Below are positions 7,987 through 18,900 of a stretch of DNA of 40,104 nucleotides, in pieces. Origin of the DNA: Salinivirgaceae bacterium (GTDB lineage Bacteria > Bacteroidota > Bacteroidia > Bacteroidales > SZUA-534); contig JAFZKK010000026.1 in NCBI GenBank assembly GCA_017551905.1, forward strand, positions 1 through 40,104. The letters are read 5' to 3'. Position 1 is the first letter of the stretch, and each line of letters begins with the position of its first letter. The notes under the pieces were generated by a model. It saw only the letters and a program-made list of their open reading frames with translations. It did no database searches and was not told the DNA's origin. The position numbers and the translations under genes are program-made.

Positions 7987-8952
7987 TTATTTTTCACCAA
8001 TAACCAGCCATGCCTCACCCAGACCGCGCATATAAACTTTCGACTCAAGATTGAAAGGCGGCTTGGCAAGGAAGCTCTTAAGATTGTTGACAAACGTACG
8101 TGTGTCCATAGCACGCTCGCGGCCATTGCGCTCATAATAAAGAGGTATGCGAACTTGCTCGTAGCGTTGGAAATTCTCGGTTCCGTCGCTCAGACTGTAA
8201 CGCTGGCTGACAGTGTTGTCGGCCATCCAGTCCTCGATAAGTATTCCCAGCTCATCGGTGTTTCCGTTATAGTCAAACTCCTCGTTCAGATTGACTTCGC
8301 AGCCATCGAACAGCTTAACCATAATCTTAACCTCGCGACCGTTTTTGAACATATCGTCGAAATGAGCCTGAAGGCGACCACAGAATTCGTCCATGTGGCT
8401 GAGCACAGCCTCCTCAATCAGTATGCCCACCGACGACGATGTGCTTGGCTCGCCAACGCCCGTAGAGCTTGCGATATTCTTGCTTGTGTAAGCGTCGATG
8501 CCGTTCAAGATGAAGCGGATACGATTCTTTGGACCGTTTTTCTCAAGCGAGACATCAAGGTCCATAATGATATCAGCTTTGGCAGTGCGTTTCAGCACAT
8601 CGATAGGCGACTCGACAACAGCGCCGCCCGAAGCGCCAGTCAGTACCGACGATTCAGCTGCCTCGTTGCTTATGTTGCGCAACTCCTGCTCCAAGTCTTT
8701 GAGCGGGAACTCGCGGTCCGACATTATTCCGCTTATCTTCGATATGGCAAGACGCATATCGGCATCGTTCTGCAGAAGTTTCTTGTAATCGGGCAAATCA
8801 ACACTTGTGCCCTGATTATCGAAAGTGGTTTTGTAGCCATTTTCGATGCAGTAACGGTCGCTTGGCACAACCATAATGGTGGGCTTTTTAGCCTGAGCAA
8901 ACACACCGGCAGCCAAAAGCAATGCCGACGATAACAATAATAACTTTTTCAT
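7987..8952 (-). CDS. Periplasmic DUF6175-like protein (3rd gene of envelope operon)
   Basis: 321 residues with signal peptide MKKLLLLSSALLLAAGVFAQ. The start at 8952 is preferred over an ATG three codons upstream because the signal peptide begins directly with MKK. The mature protein starts KKPTIMVVPSDRYCIENGY, which I associate with the DUF6175 family of Bacteroidota, without certainty. As in its neighbour, the segment ADIIMDLDVSLEKNGPKNR followed by IRFILNGIDAYTSKNIASS resembles the strand order of CsgG/LpoB-like proteins, where a multimeric envelope component carries a D.YT.K.IA.S motif. The gaps to its neighbours are 27 and 16 bp, so it is cotranscribed. Function unknown. Confidence 0.75.
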   Translation of the reverse strand: MKKLLLLSSALLLAAGVFAQAKKPTIMVVPSDRYCIENGYKTTFDNQGTSVDLPDYKKLLQNDADMRLAISKISGIMSDREFPLKDLEQELRNISNEAAESSVLTGASGGAVVESPIDVLKRTAKADIIMDLDVSLEKNGPKNRIRFILNGIDAYTSKNIASSTGVGEPSTSSSVGILIEEAVLSHMDEFCGRLQAHFDDMFKNGREVKIMVKLFDGCEVNLNEEFDYNGNTDELGILIEDWMADNTVSQRYSLSDGTENFQRYEQVRIPLYYERNGRERAMDTRTFVNNLKSFLAKPPFNLESKVYMRGLGEAWLVIGEK

Positions 8953-8979
8953 AATAATCATATTTTATTGGTTATCAAA

Positions 8980-9519
8980 TTAAAATCCGCTATTCAAACC
9001 TTTGGCGATGCCTTGGCGCTCCATCTCCTTGCGGAGTTCGTCGTAAGCTATCGACATAACAACGCCCACTTTATACATCTTGGTGGTTTTATCTTTCACA
9101 CGGTCGCTCGACGGTCCATTGTCGCTAAGGTTGACATATTGCAGATATTGTCCGCCCGGAGCGAAGAAGTTGTCGAAGTAATCCTGATGCGCCTCTGGCT
9201 CGGCTGCACTTTTAATAATAGCCGGTGTTGGAGCGGCTGAGCCATTGCTGCCTGCCGGAAAACCGTGGAACAGAGCGCAAGCCACACCAAGCTCTTTGGC
9301 GTGACGAATGGCGTCTTCGGCTTTCTTGCCGTAGCCCCACACTTTAACTAATTTGGTGCCATCGACACCAACGGCCAACGTAGCCACCTCGTAGTTATAC
9401 TTGCTGTTATACTCCATCTTACGCACTTTGTGGCGCGTTTGTGCATCAACCATCGACACACAGCCTGTCACCATAACAGTTGCAAGTGCAATCGCTAAAA
9501 ATGTTGTAATTTTTCTCAT
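8980..9519 (-). CDS. Outer-membrane lipoprotein of unknown function (2nd gene of envelope operon)
   Basis: 179 residues. MRKITTFLAIALATVMVTGC is a lipoprotein signal with lipobox VTGC (Cys20). The mature part starts with a VATLAVGVDGTKLVKVWGYG strand pair and a helix KKAEDAIRHAKELGV, then an Ala/Pro-rich stretch and a last helix AYDELRKEMERQGIAKG. A strand followed by a helix of the type GxGxxxxxAxxxA is reminiscent of LPP20/FlgP lipoproteins, but the match is weak. It sits 114 bp after the barrel gene and 27 bp before the DUF6175-like gene. Likely anchored in the outer membrane as part of a complex with its operon partners (inference). Confidence 0.75.
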   Translation of the reverse strand: MRKITTFLAIALATVMVTGCVSMVDAQTRHKVRKMEYNSKYNYEVATLAVGVDGTKLVKVWGYGKKAEDAIRHAKELGVACALFHGFPAGSNGSAAPTPAIIKSAAEPEAHQDYFDNFFAPGGQYLQYVNLSDNGPSSDRVKDKTTKMYKVGVVMSIAYDELRKEMERQGIAKGLNSGF

Positions 9520-9633
9520 CGTGATTATTTTTTAGTTTAACGTATTATGTTGATTTAAAACTTTTTACTTAACAAATCTTTCGTTTTTCACTATCCTTCG
9601 CCGTTTTTCAATTATATATAAGACGATTCGAAA

Positions 9634-11349
9634 TCAAAATTGGATGCGTAGACCTATATTAATATTTGCACCTGCACGCCCTTCAAAGATTTCAGAATAG
9701 GTTACACCCAATGGAGTTGAATTACTATCTTCCTTTGAAATCGTCGCATCACCAATTTCGGCATAATAGTTCAAACCGCCAACAATCTGCCAATTATACT
9801 TGATGTTGACAGCCGCTTGCGCTCCCACCAATCCGAACATTCCGCATATAGTACCGTTGCTGATTTCTTTGCTCACATCCTCGTCAAACGGCATGGCCCA
9901 TTCAAACGACACACCCACATGTCCAGACAGCGACAGATTCCTCGCCACAAAGAACCCTTTCGACAAACCACCTTCGCCGCCTAAAAACAAAAACGACGAT
10001 TCATCGCGGAACTTGGAAAATCTTGAGCAATTCGATTTAGATATATCGTAACCGCCTGCCCCGACACGTCCTGTCAAAAACGCTTTGACCTGTGTCAGTC
10101 CGACATACTGACCAACAAGACCTTCAAGAGTAAGATATGCCGCGCTTGGTCCACCTACCGAGTAACCAACCGCCACTCCCATGCCGTAGTCGTTGGCTTG
10201 CTCGAGAAACATGCCCGGCTCCAGCTTGTGACCGGCAATCTGGTAGAATTTCGATGTTGTTTGGCGCAGATTGTCGTTGCCGCCGCCATCGGCCACATGG
10301 CTGTTGTTTATCACCTTTTTGGCGCGGATAACGCCACGGCGCTTCGGCTCAACCTGACCGTTCGCATCCATCTGATACTCATATACAAAATAGCGGTCCT
10401 CGATGTGAAGGTTCTCTTTGGTACCAATTTTGGCGCGCAACGGGAACGTGCTGTACAATGTTGTCCGCACCTTCCATTGCTCAACTTTGTTCTCAAAACC
10501 GTTGATAAGCATATCGACCGAACTGTTGAGCAAAATATCGAACAGCTCCTGGCGGCTCTTCTGCGGCACATAATTTGACTGCGACGCATCAACCGAAGCT
10601 GTAGCCGATGTCACATAGGCGAGATGGAACTCCGCGTCGTTGAATTTCTGACGTTTGGCAGCCACCGTTTCCGGCGCGTCATCGTCAAAAATCCACATGT
10701 TGGAGTAGAAATCGTTCATCGCCTCCGACACGTTCGACAGGCGGAAAAGGAAGCCGGCCGCCTCGCCTCGGTAACCGTTGCGGTCACGCTCGACGGGTGT
10801 GAATTTGGTGCCGAAGGTTTTTGAAATGTTGCGGTTTTTGGCGTCTATCTCGTCATAAATCTGATTCATTGTTTTAATGTCGCCAAAGCAAACCACCATC
10901 ACATACGACTGTTTGATTAGCTTTTCGCCAGCGTCCTGGAGTTTATCGAGGCCGCGCTTGGTTGCCGAAGCCGCATGCACATCGGCGTCGGTGGCATTGT
11001 AGAGCCCGCGCTCGTGAATGACCGACATGCTGAAACGCCCGTCATCGGTGCGCGAGAACCACTTCGAGAAAATATCCTTCGGGATATCCATCGACTCAAG
11101 TTTCAACCTTACCTCATCAGAGCTGGAAGCCGGCGGCAGTATCCGCTTGCCAAGCATGTTGTTGTCAAACTTCTCGGGCACGGTGACAGTATTCATAGCC
11201 GCTTTCAGGTCGGAGCTGTATTTGCCGCCATCGACCAGAAGAATGGTCAGCGAGTTACGGTTATACTCTTTCATATAGCTGCCGTCAGCCTGAGCATTGG
11301 CCAGCTGCATCGCACTTATCAATAAAACCGATAATAAAAATCTGCGCAT
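9634..11349 (-). CDS. Outer-membrane beta-barrel protein with large N-terminal domain (1st gene of envelope operon)
   Basis: 571 residues with signal peptide MRRFLLSVLLISAMQLANAQ. Residues about 25-345 form a soluble mixed alpha/beta domain that I do not recognise; it has a hydrophobic strand SLTILLVDGG near the start and SYVMVVCFGDIKTMNQIYDE in the middle. Residues about 370-571 alternate polar and hydrophobic strands with many Gly/aromatic turns (AYLTLEGLVGQYVGLTQV, FLFLGGEGGL) and end in INIGLRIQF, the terminal Phe typical of outer-membrane barrels. A good promoter lies 18-48 bp upstream of the start codon. It heads a four-gene operon of exported proteins, suggesting an outer-membrane complex. 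Function unknown. Confidence 0.78.
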   Translation of the reverse strand: MRRFLLSVLLISAMQLANAQADGSYMKEYNRNSLTILLVDGGKYSSDLKAAMNTVTVPEKFDNNMLGKRILPPASSSDEVRLKLESMDIPKDIFSKWFSRTDDGRFSMSVIHERGLYNATDADVHAASATKRGLDKLQDAGEKLIKQSYVMVVCFGDIKTMNQIYDEIDAKNRNISKTFGTKFTPVERDRNGYRGEAAGFLFRLSNVSEAMNDFYSNMWIFDDDAPETVAAKRQKFNDAEFHLAYVTSATASVDASQSNYVPQKSRQELFDILLNSSVDMLINGFENKVEQWKVRTTLYSTFPLRAKIGTKENLHIEDRYFVYEYQMDANGQVEPKRRGVIRAKKVINNSHVADGGGNDNLRQTTSKFYQIAGHKLEPGMFLEQANDYGMGVAVGYSVGGPSAAYLTLEGLVGQYVGLTQVKAFLTGRVGAGGYDISKSNCSRFSKFRDESSFLFLGGEGGLSKGFFVARNLSLSGHVGVSFEWAMPFDEDVSKEISNGTICGMFGLVGAQAAVNIKYNWQIVGGLNYYAEIGDATISKEDSNSTPLGVTYSEIFEGRAGANINIGLRIQF

Positions 11350-11366
11350 AAACGAAAATTAAAGTT

Positions 11367-11397
11367 CAAATATAATCAATATGTGATAAGAAACAAG
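11367..11397 (-). promoter_or_regulatory. Promoter of the four-gene envelope operon
   Basis: On the minus strand CTTG (11397-11394), a 19-nt spacer, then TATATTTG (11374-11367). The -7 box matches TAnnTTTG exactly. The same CTTG/19-nt arrangement drives the RNA gene at 11733. Confidence 0.7.
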
Positions 11398-11697
11398 ATT
11401 ATTTAGGCGGCAGAATCAGGAAATGACAGATGAAATTATTTGAATGACTCTGGAATTTTTGGCTATCAAAATCAATAAAATTTTATGCCATTTATCATAC
11501 TTTTTAATGACAATCGACGCAAAAATGACGTCTTGAAGCTCACTTTTTGCGGTTTTGCTCACTAGGAAGCCACAGTTTAGGGCAAAAAATATCTGTTTGG
11601 CGCAAAGAATCGATGTTGCTATTTTATTATTTCACAACACATTAAACAAACAACCGAAACGATTATAAAAATTTTTGGAATTTTTTAATAAAAACGC
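11398..11697. other. AT-rich non-coding spacer
   Basis: Three hundred bases between the envelope-operon promoter (minus) and the RNA promoter (plus). I see no convincing ORF, repeat or terminator here. The spacing between two diverging promoters leaves room for regulator binding sites, but no palindrome stands out. Confidence 0.5.
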
Positions 11698-11727
11698 TTG
11701 CACAATCAAAAAGTGGTGTTACCTTTG
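11698..11727 (+). promoter_or_regulatory. Bacteroidota housekeeping promoter for the RNA gene
   Basis: TTG (11698-11700), a spacer of exactly 19 nt, then TACCTTTG (11720-11727), an exact TAnnTTTG match. A start site about 5-7 nt later would be near 11733. No coding sequence follows on this strand for over 1 kb. Confidence 0.8.
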
Positions 11728-11732
11728 TCGGT

Positions 11733-11921
11733 GTAAGGTTATAGTTCTTTGAAAAGCTTGGTGTAAGGTCTCTTCTTTCTATGTCTAACTATAACCTTCT
11801 CTTCTTTTAGGGCTACAGTATTTTTTTCATGGGTTAATTAATTTGGTTGAATAATTTTGGACAATGCCTTACGCCAAGCTTTTTATATTAAAAATATGAC
11901 AACTGCAAGGTTGTCTTTTTT
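11733..11921 (+). ncRNA. Stand-alone structured RNA of about 190 nt, 6S-like in size, two crossing long helices
   Basis: An expressed RNA is inferred from a consensus promoter directly upstream and an intrinsic terminator at the end, with no ORF between. Two long complementary pairs are visible. Helix A: 11735-11746 (AAGGTTATAGTT) with 11787-11798, 12 of 12 Watson-Crick pairs. Helix B: 11752-11768 (AAAAGCTTGGTGTAAGG) with 11867-11883, 16 Watson-Crick pairs and one G-U, extendable by two more pairs. The order is A, B, A', B', so the helices cross; they form either a pseudoknot or alternative folds. A direct repeat GGTGTAAGGT (11730 and 11760) means the 3' strand CCTTACGCC can pair with either copy. 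The size and rod-like helix B with weakly paired interior recall 6S RNA, but I cannot prove membership. It contains none of the SRP Alu/GNAR core and no tmRNA-like acceptor. Confidence 0.72.
11898..11921 (+). terminator. Intrinsic terminator of the RNA gene
   Basis: GACAAC (11898-11903), loop TGCAAG, GTTGTC (11910-11915), then TTTTTT (11916-11921). Confidence 0.85.
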
Positions 11922-12059
11922 ATGCTCTAATTACAACAAATATTGGTCTTGAAAGGCATAATAGGAAACAAAAAATCAGAAAAATTAAGTAGCACCTTAT
12001 CATTGCCTATCAGCCAAGTTAGCGACTTTAAGCGAATGTGATTTTATCTGCAATAAAAA

Positions 12060-12737
12060 TCAAGGTTTCTTCACCGGACGAACCGTCCGGCCATAATATC
12101 GGGTACCATCAAGAATTTTGCGGTCACCTGAATGAAAAAAATAGCCTTGTGCGCAATAGGGATAGGTACTGCCAAGCGAACTCGACCAATAATCACCATA
12201 GGAACCTGCATTTAAGGTTCCCTTATTAGCTTTGCATCCTGCTGCCGGAAGAAAAATATGAGTATCCGATGTACTATAAGAGTTGTTACTCTTCTTTTTA
12301 TAAACAATATAACCTTTTTTGCTTGTATTATTATAATTATCTGTCCACTTCCATTCACATTTATCCACAAGCTCTTTCCATTGTGCAGCTGTGGGAATTT
12401 GATAGTCTGCGCCATAAGAATAATACACGACATCATCTGCAGCTTCGAGCACTGTCTTAGAATCGGAGAATCCACCATCGCCATATTCTGATTTATCGCA
12501 ATACTTTGTTAGTGTAAAATTTGTATTACCTGAATAGAGATAAGTTACCCACGTGTAATCGCTTTTTGTGTTTTTTTCGCCCCACGCATAATAATTGCCA
12601 TAATCTTGCGCATTGCTCGCTCCAACATTTGTTTTTGCCCATTTAGTACCACTGGGAAGCCCTAAATCAACAACCGCTGGCTGACTATATAAATCGTAAC
12701 ACCAAGCAAATAAAGCCAATAACAACAATTTCCTCAT
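12060..12737 (-). CDS. Secreted FISUMP-domain protein
   Basis: 225 residues with signal peptide MRKLLLLALFAWCYDLYSQ. The mature protein is almost entirely one FISUMP (Fibrobacter succinogenes major paralogous) domain: it opens VVDLGLPSGTKWAKTNVGA, followed by DYGNYYAWGEKN, then a QIPTAAQWKELVDKCEW helix region, FLPAAGCK, YGDYWSSS and a C-terminal RTVRPVKKP. These motifs are diagnostic of the family, which occurs on secreted or surface proteins in Bacteroidota and Fibrobacteres; the ligand is not established. It is a single-domain protein with no visible sorting domain. It is monocistronic, transcribed from a consensus promoter and divergent from the giant PKD gene. Confidence 0.88.
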   Translation of the reverse strand: MRKLLLLALFAWCYDLYSQPAVVDLGLPSGTKWAKTNVGASNAQDYGNYYAWGEKNTKSDYTWVTYLYSGNTNFTLTKYCDKSEYGDGGFSDSKTVLEAADDVVYYSYGADYQIPTAAQWKELVDKCEWKWTDNYNNTSKKGYIVYKKKSNNSYSTSDTHIFLPAAGCKANKGTLNAGSYGDYWSSSLGSTYPYCAQGYFFHSGDRKILDGTRYYGRTVRPVKKP

Positions 12738-12797
12738 CGGTATTATTCTAAATATTCTTTACTGAAAAAAAGTTTTTTAACTAGTTTTTGACAATTG

Positions 12798-12828
12798 CAA
12801 AATTACAATTTATATACAATTCTTCAAA
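12798..12828 (-). promoter_or_regulatory. Promoter of the FISUMP gene
   Basis: On the minus strand TTTG (12828-12825), 19-nt spacer, TAATTTTG (12805-12798): an exact match to the Bacteroidota -33/-7 consensus. The leader would be about 55 nt. Confidence 0.75.
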
Positions 12829-12955
12829 AATTTTAACAATATCAATCAACGCGAAGGAATAATTCACTTTTATGACTCGCTTAAACAAGTACGTCTATTT
12901 GAATTTTCATTTGTCTTTCCTTTAAAATTAAACTACTTTTACGGCTGATTTTGCA

Positions 12956-12976
12956 TACAATGTACATTTTATTGTA
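12956..12976. promoter_or_regulatory. Inverted repeat just upstream of the giant PKD gene
   Basis: TACAAT (12956-12961) and ATTGTA (12971-12976) are perfect inverted arms with a 9-nt spacer, 7 bp before the ATG at 12984. It could be an operator or a translation-control hairpin; a TACATTTT sequence within it resembles a -7 element. Evidence is weak. Confidence 0.3.
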
Positions 12977-12983
12977 AACCAAT

Positions 12984-15900
12984 ATGAGAAATATAACAAA
13001 AATATTGTTAATCAGTATCTTAATCATCATATCCCATTTCAATAGTTTTGCGCAGCTTGACATGGACTTCTGGTTTTGTGTACCACAAATCACATGGCAA
13101 CACGAGGGCGACATTCCAAAATTGCTGATAACGGCCACAGAAGCCAAGGCCACTGTTACTATTGAGATGCCCCGAGAACAGGCTTTTGAAAAGGTAACTT
13201 TAGAAATTCCTGCACACACTTCATACACATACAAGTTTACGCCATATATGGATTGTCCAAGCCAAGGCCCTAAAAAAGGCACAAATCAAGAGGACAATAT
13301 ATTAGAGAGCGGCCTATATGGCGAAAGTTGCCAGATTAAAAACAAAGGCATACATATTTCTTCAACAGCTCCTATAACAGCATACTTGGAACGCGGTTGG
13401 ACTAACAATGATGACATTTGGGCTCTAAAAGGACAAAATGCATTTGGTAAGTATTTTATCGTTCCATCACAAAACTCATTCAAAAATCACGATTTCGGCA
13501 GTTCGGTTTCACAAGAAAATCCTAACGCTTGGAACGCCATTGATATAGTAGCCGTGGAAAACTGCAAGGTAACTGTGACATTAAAAGATGCTAGTTTGGT
13601 TAAAGATTTCGGCACAAACAACACCCGCTCATTCACTCTAAAAAAGGGGCAAACTCTTAACTTGCAAGCTGCATCGCAAGCTGCTGGCAGCCATTTGGGC
13701 GGAACTATAATAGAGTCAACCGGAAATATTGCCGTACAATGGAAAGACGACTCTCTACACCAACTCTACAAGCATAATCCTAAATGGGCCGACGAATATG
13801 ATAGCGAAAGCGGCTGCTACGATGTTATTGGCGACCAATTAGTACCTGTCAGCCTTGCCGGTACCGAATATATTGTGATGCGCGGACAACTTGGTCACGG
13901 AAACATAAAAGGAGAGTATGTCTATTTAATGTCAACTGACACCGCAACAACAAATATAACTGCTGTATCAGACAATGGAACCATCGTTAATGTGCCATCA
14001 TTAACAGGAAAAGGCAGTATGACAAGGGTTCTTTTGAATAGCGAACAAGTAAATGTAGCCCCGAAAGAAAACTTCGATGCACTGCACATAACCGCAACCA
14101 AGCCAATAATAGTGATGCACATAGCCGGTTTCGGTTGCGAGGTAGGCGGCGCCATTCTGCCTACCATCAATGGTTGTACCGGTTCTACCGATGTTTCTGT
14201 CTGCCGCTCAACAAGCGAAGATTTCTATCTGAACATAATGTGTAAAGTGGCACACAAAAACGATTTTACCATAAAAGTTAACGGAAATAATTATCACATT
14301 CCCGAAGAATGGTTTAAAGAGATTCCAAACACTGGCTGGTGGTATTTAAGCCGCGACCACGTTAAATTTTCAAGTAAAAATGAAGGGAACGGTGTTTCCA
14401 TTCCTGCTGTGAACACAGGAAGCGTAGTAAAAGTGAACAACTCAACTGGCCTATTCCACCTTGCCATTATAAATGGAGGTGCGGGTTCAGGCTGCCGATA
14501 CGGATATTTCTCTGACTTTTCTGACAACTATGGAAAGGCGTTCACCCACTATGGCACCTATACATCGGACTACACACCATTTTGCTATGGCGACACTGTT
14601 ACGCTGATGGCATCAGGCGGTATCACTTATCTATGGAAATATAAAGAGGGCGCCGCCACATACGAAACATTCCTAAGCGAAGCCGACAAAATGGTGAGCA
14701 CACCTCGCGTACACCCTGCAACTGGCCACAATATTTACGAAGTAACAATAAACCGAGCCTGCTACAAAGGCCTAAGAATGGACACTACCATAAATGTGCG
14801 CGCCTTTGGCTACGATGAGGTGAAAGCTGATTTTGAAATAACACAAATTGATGTGTGCAGTCCTGCACATATTGTTATCAACAACAAAAGTACCGGCGCC
14901 AGCATATATTCATGGAAACTGATAACAGCCGACACATCGTATGTGGTTAACATGACCGAAAACTACGGCAAAGACACTTTGGAATTTAAAAACGAAAGCG
15001 TTTCAAAAGCATACGATACGCTATTGCTTACAACATCAATTGGTTACAACTGTCCGACATCGGTACCAAAAGGATTTATTGTTTGTCCGTCGGTCAACGA
15101 CAGTTTGTTAGTTAAACAGAAAGACGGCAGTTGGGGCAAAGGCAGAATTGATTGCACTCCATATGTTGCTGAATTCAAATGTACAGCTACCACCAACTGC
15201 GACCGTGCAACCCTTGACTTCGGCGATGGCACCGGATTATACGAGTTCAATGCCTCTGACATCTATAAACTGAAGTCAACCAATGGTTTTGAGATTTCTC
15301 ACCTTTACAAAAACATAGACATAAAAGACACTATATATACAGCTATACTGACGACCTATGACATTGCCAATGGTGGCGGATGTGCGGCAATAGACACTGT
15401 AGGTATAATTGTTCACGGACTTGTAAAGGCTCTCTGTTCATTTGATACGATAACAAGTTGCTCTCCTTTAATAGTCAATATAAAGAACTTCAGTATAGGT
15501 GACCCACTGAGAACAAAATACACATGGGAAGGATTAGGCAAGCCATCGGAAACATCCATTCCCGCACCCGTAGAGGGCACTATACCTGCAGACAATTCGC
15601 AAAAAACAGACTTCACACTTAAATACGAAAATACGGGGGCGAACCCAATAAGATACTCAGGCATAAAGCTAACAGCCATTTACACAGCCAGCAACAACGA
15701 TAAATGCCCAAGCACACTAGACATTCAGGATGTTCTTACAGTTTATCCTAAATTCAAAGTTGACTACGCTGTTGCTCCCACTACAATATGTCATGGAGAT
15801 GTGGTTGAATTCACCAACAACTCAAATGACAAAAGAGCCGAGACACAGTTCAAATGGCACTTGCAATCTTTGGACAATAGTGCAAACACTGTCAGCACCA

Positions 15901-18900
15901 TACAAAACACAAACGCTGACAGCTTTACTTCAGTTCCATTTGAACACTTCTCACCCAATACACAACGTTATCAGACATCGCTTGCTGGTGAAAGCCAATG
16001 GGGGTGCAAAGATTCAATTGCTAAAGATATAATCGTAGTAAAACCCTATCTCAATCCGAACTTCACTATAGACAAAACATCGGGTTGCTCTCCGCTTACG
16101 GTACATGTTGTGAACAATACACCTGCGCACGCAAGCAAGGCTTACGGAACATGGAGTTATAGTCAAAATCCAACGCAAGGAGCCGTACAAGTAAACAACG
16201 AAGCCAACCTGACATTTGAAAACAAGACTGGAGCACCATTAAATATTACGATAACTCTTACTGATGACATAAGTGGCACATGCACAAAGACATACAGTCA
16301 GACAATCACGGTATATCCTGAAATATCAGTTGCCTTTGCCGCTGATGACGCAGCCGTTTGCGACAGCACGGCAGTAAAATTCACCAACAGCACCGTATAC
16401 ACCGGACAATCGACAACACCGACTAACTATCAATGGAGTTTTGGCGATGGCGGAACAATGGCGACAACAAGCAACGCACAGATAGAGCATATTTTCAGAA
16501 ATTTGAGCGAGACAAGCGGCACAACGGCAGTAAAATACACAGTTACGTTGACCGCCACAGCTAATGGATGCCCCTACACCGCCACAAAAGAAATCTCCGT
16601 TTACCCGAAGGTTAAAGCGGCGTTCACATCGGACAGCTATAACGTGTGCGCTCCAACAAATGTGATAATCAACAACAGTTCGACTGGCGCCGACCGCTAC
16701 ACATGGAGTTTCAGTGACGGAACTGCCGAGAAAACGACTAGCAACTTGAATCAGGTAGTATACCCCATAACCAACACTGGCGACCAGGTTCAAGCCAAAT
16801 TGGTTACGCTGACGGCATACAACAGCCAAAAGGTAACGTGCAACGCAAGATTAAGCAAATCGTACTACGCCTATCCAACCATAACTCCAAGTGTGGCTGT
16901 ATCGCCGGCAAGCGGTTGCGGACCTTTAAAAACAACTGTGACACAATCTGTTACTTCGCCATCAGTCAACTACACTTACAAGCTTAACTTTGGCGACAAA
17001 GTAACCGACGAGACAGGGCGCGGCTCGATAGAACACATATTCAACAACCCCGAGAGCAGCGACAAGACATACACTGTGAATCTGACTGTTACCAATATCT
17101 TAGGCTGCTCGGCATCGGCCAGCGCAAATGTTACGGTTTATCCGGAAGTAACAGCGGCCTTCAACTTCGAAAAGACTACTGAATGTTCGCCAATGGATGT
17201 GAACATGGTGAACAGCTCGACCAACGGAACGCAATTCAACTGGACATTTGGTGATGGTGGCAGCGAATCAAAGACCAGCAAGGCAGCCTTTGCACACCGC
17301 TACGCTAACAGCAGTGCCGACGGCAACAGCATATCGACCTATCAGATAAAAATGGTGGCCATCGATGCCCACCATCCTGCCTGCCGCGACTCGATAACCA
17401 AGAATATCGACATCTATCCGCAGGTAATAGCAGCGTTCAGCACCGCCAACGATTTGGGCTGCTCGCCGCTGACAACAACATTCACCAACAACTCGAAAGG
17501 CTACGGACTGACTTACCTTTGGGATTATGCCCACGACTATGTGCAGTCGGCCGAAACGGCAACTCAGCACACCCACACCTTCGACAACCTTGAGACATCA
17601 ACGCACACCTATAATATAACGTTGACGACAACCGACATAAACAACTGCGTAAGCACAGCCACAATGCCGGTTAAGGCGTATCCGCACGTTACGGCAAACT
17701 TCGCGTTTGTCAAAAACGACGCCTGCACCCCCTACCCTGTAACATTCAGCTATCCGGCAGCCATCAACGGAAACAAGTTTGAATGGGATTTCGGATTTGG
17801 CGGACACACAGCCGTTAAGACAAACATGCAGTCGTTCGACTTCACATTCGACAACACCGAGCTGAACACAGTGAACAACTACACTATAAAACTGACATCG
17901 ACCGACACCATAACAGGCTGCTCCGACAACACTCAACAGAGCATTGAAGTGTATCCGCGCCTGCGGCCGAAGTTCACACCCGACACTACCAGCGGCTGCG
18001 ACCCGCTGATTGTCAACTTCAGCAACCAGACAACCGGCTTGGCCGACTATCTGTGGGACTTTGGCGACAGCCAATTTGCCAACGAGACCAATCCGGCACA
18101 CGTGTTCAACCACTACGAGACAAGCGACCAGACATACACCGTCAGCCTGCGGACAACACAGACTGCCACCGGCTGCGTCAAGACTGTTGACACCACGGTT
18201 ACCGCCTTCTCGTATGTGCTTGCTAAATTCGGCCTTACCGAAGTGTCGGAGAATGCCAATGGTGGAGCCGCCGCCGTGCTAGGAGGCTGCACGCCGTTTG
18301 AGGTGATGCTTACCGACTCATCGCGCAACATAAGCAACGGCTCGTGGAGCTGGGATTTTGGCGACGGCAACACATCGACAACGCGCCAGCCAAGCAGCCG
18401 CACCTATACAAACGACTGCAACACGGCTCCGCTTGAGAACAAGAATTACACTATCGGCCTGACTGTTACCAACCTGCATGGTTGCGAGAACAAGACACAA
18501 CAGACGATAGCCGTTTATCCGCGCTCGGTGCCCAACTTCACAGCAAACTTCGAAGGCTGCGAGCCGCTTACCGTCAACTTCATCGACAGCTCAATTGTTG
18601 ACGCCGGTTCACACTATTACTGGACATTCAGCGACGGCGCCACATCGGTTGGCGAGCCGCCTTTCAGCAAGACATTCCACAACTACAGCTACACCGACAA
18701 TCTGAAGTTCACGGCCAATCTGAAGACAACCACATCGTACAACTGTACCGATGAGATTACCAAGGAGATAACCGTCTATCCTAAGCCGCTGGCCAACTTC
18801 CTGCCACTGATTGACCGTGCCTGCCCACCGTTTGAGGCTGAGTTTGTAAACAACTCGAAAGGAACAGGACTGACCTACTACTGGGATTTCGACAATGGTG

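Noticed and set aside
7669..8934. 421-codon plus-strand open frame opposite the DUF6175-like gene
   Set aside because: It spans two minus-strand genes and their junction, and has no initiation context or family motif.
11733..11921. Riboswitch or leader RNA rather than a separate gene
   Set aside because: No coding sequence on the same strand within 1 kb downstream and an intrinsic terminator closes the transcript.
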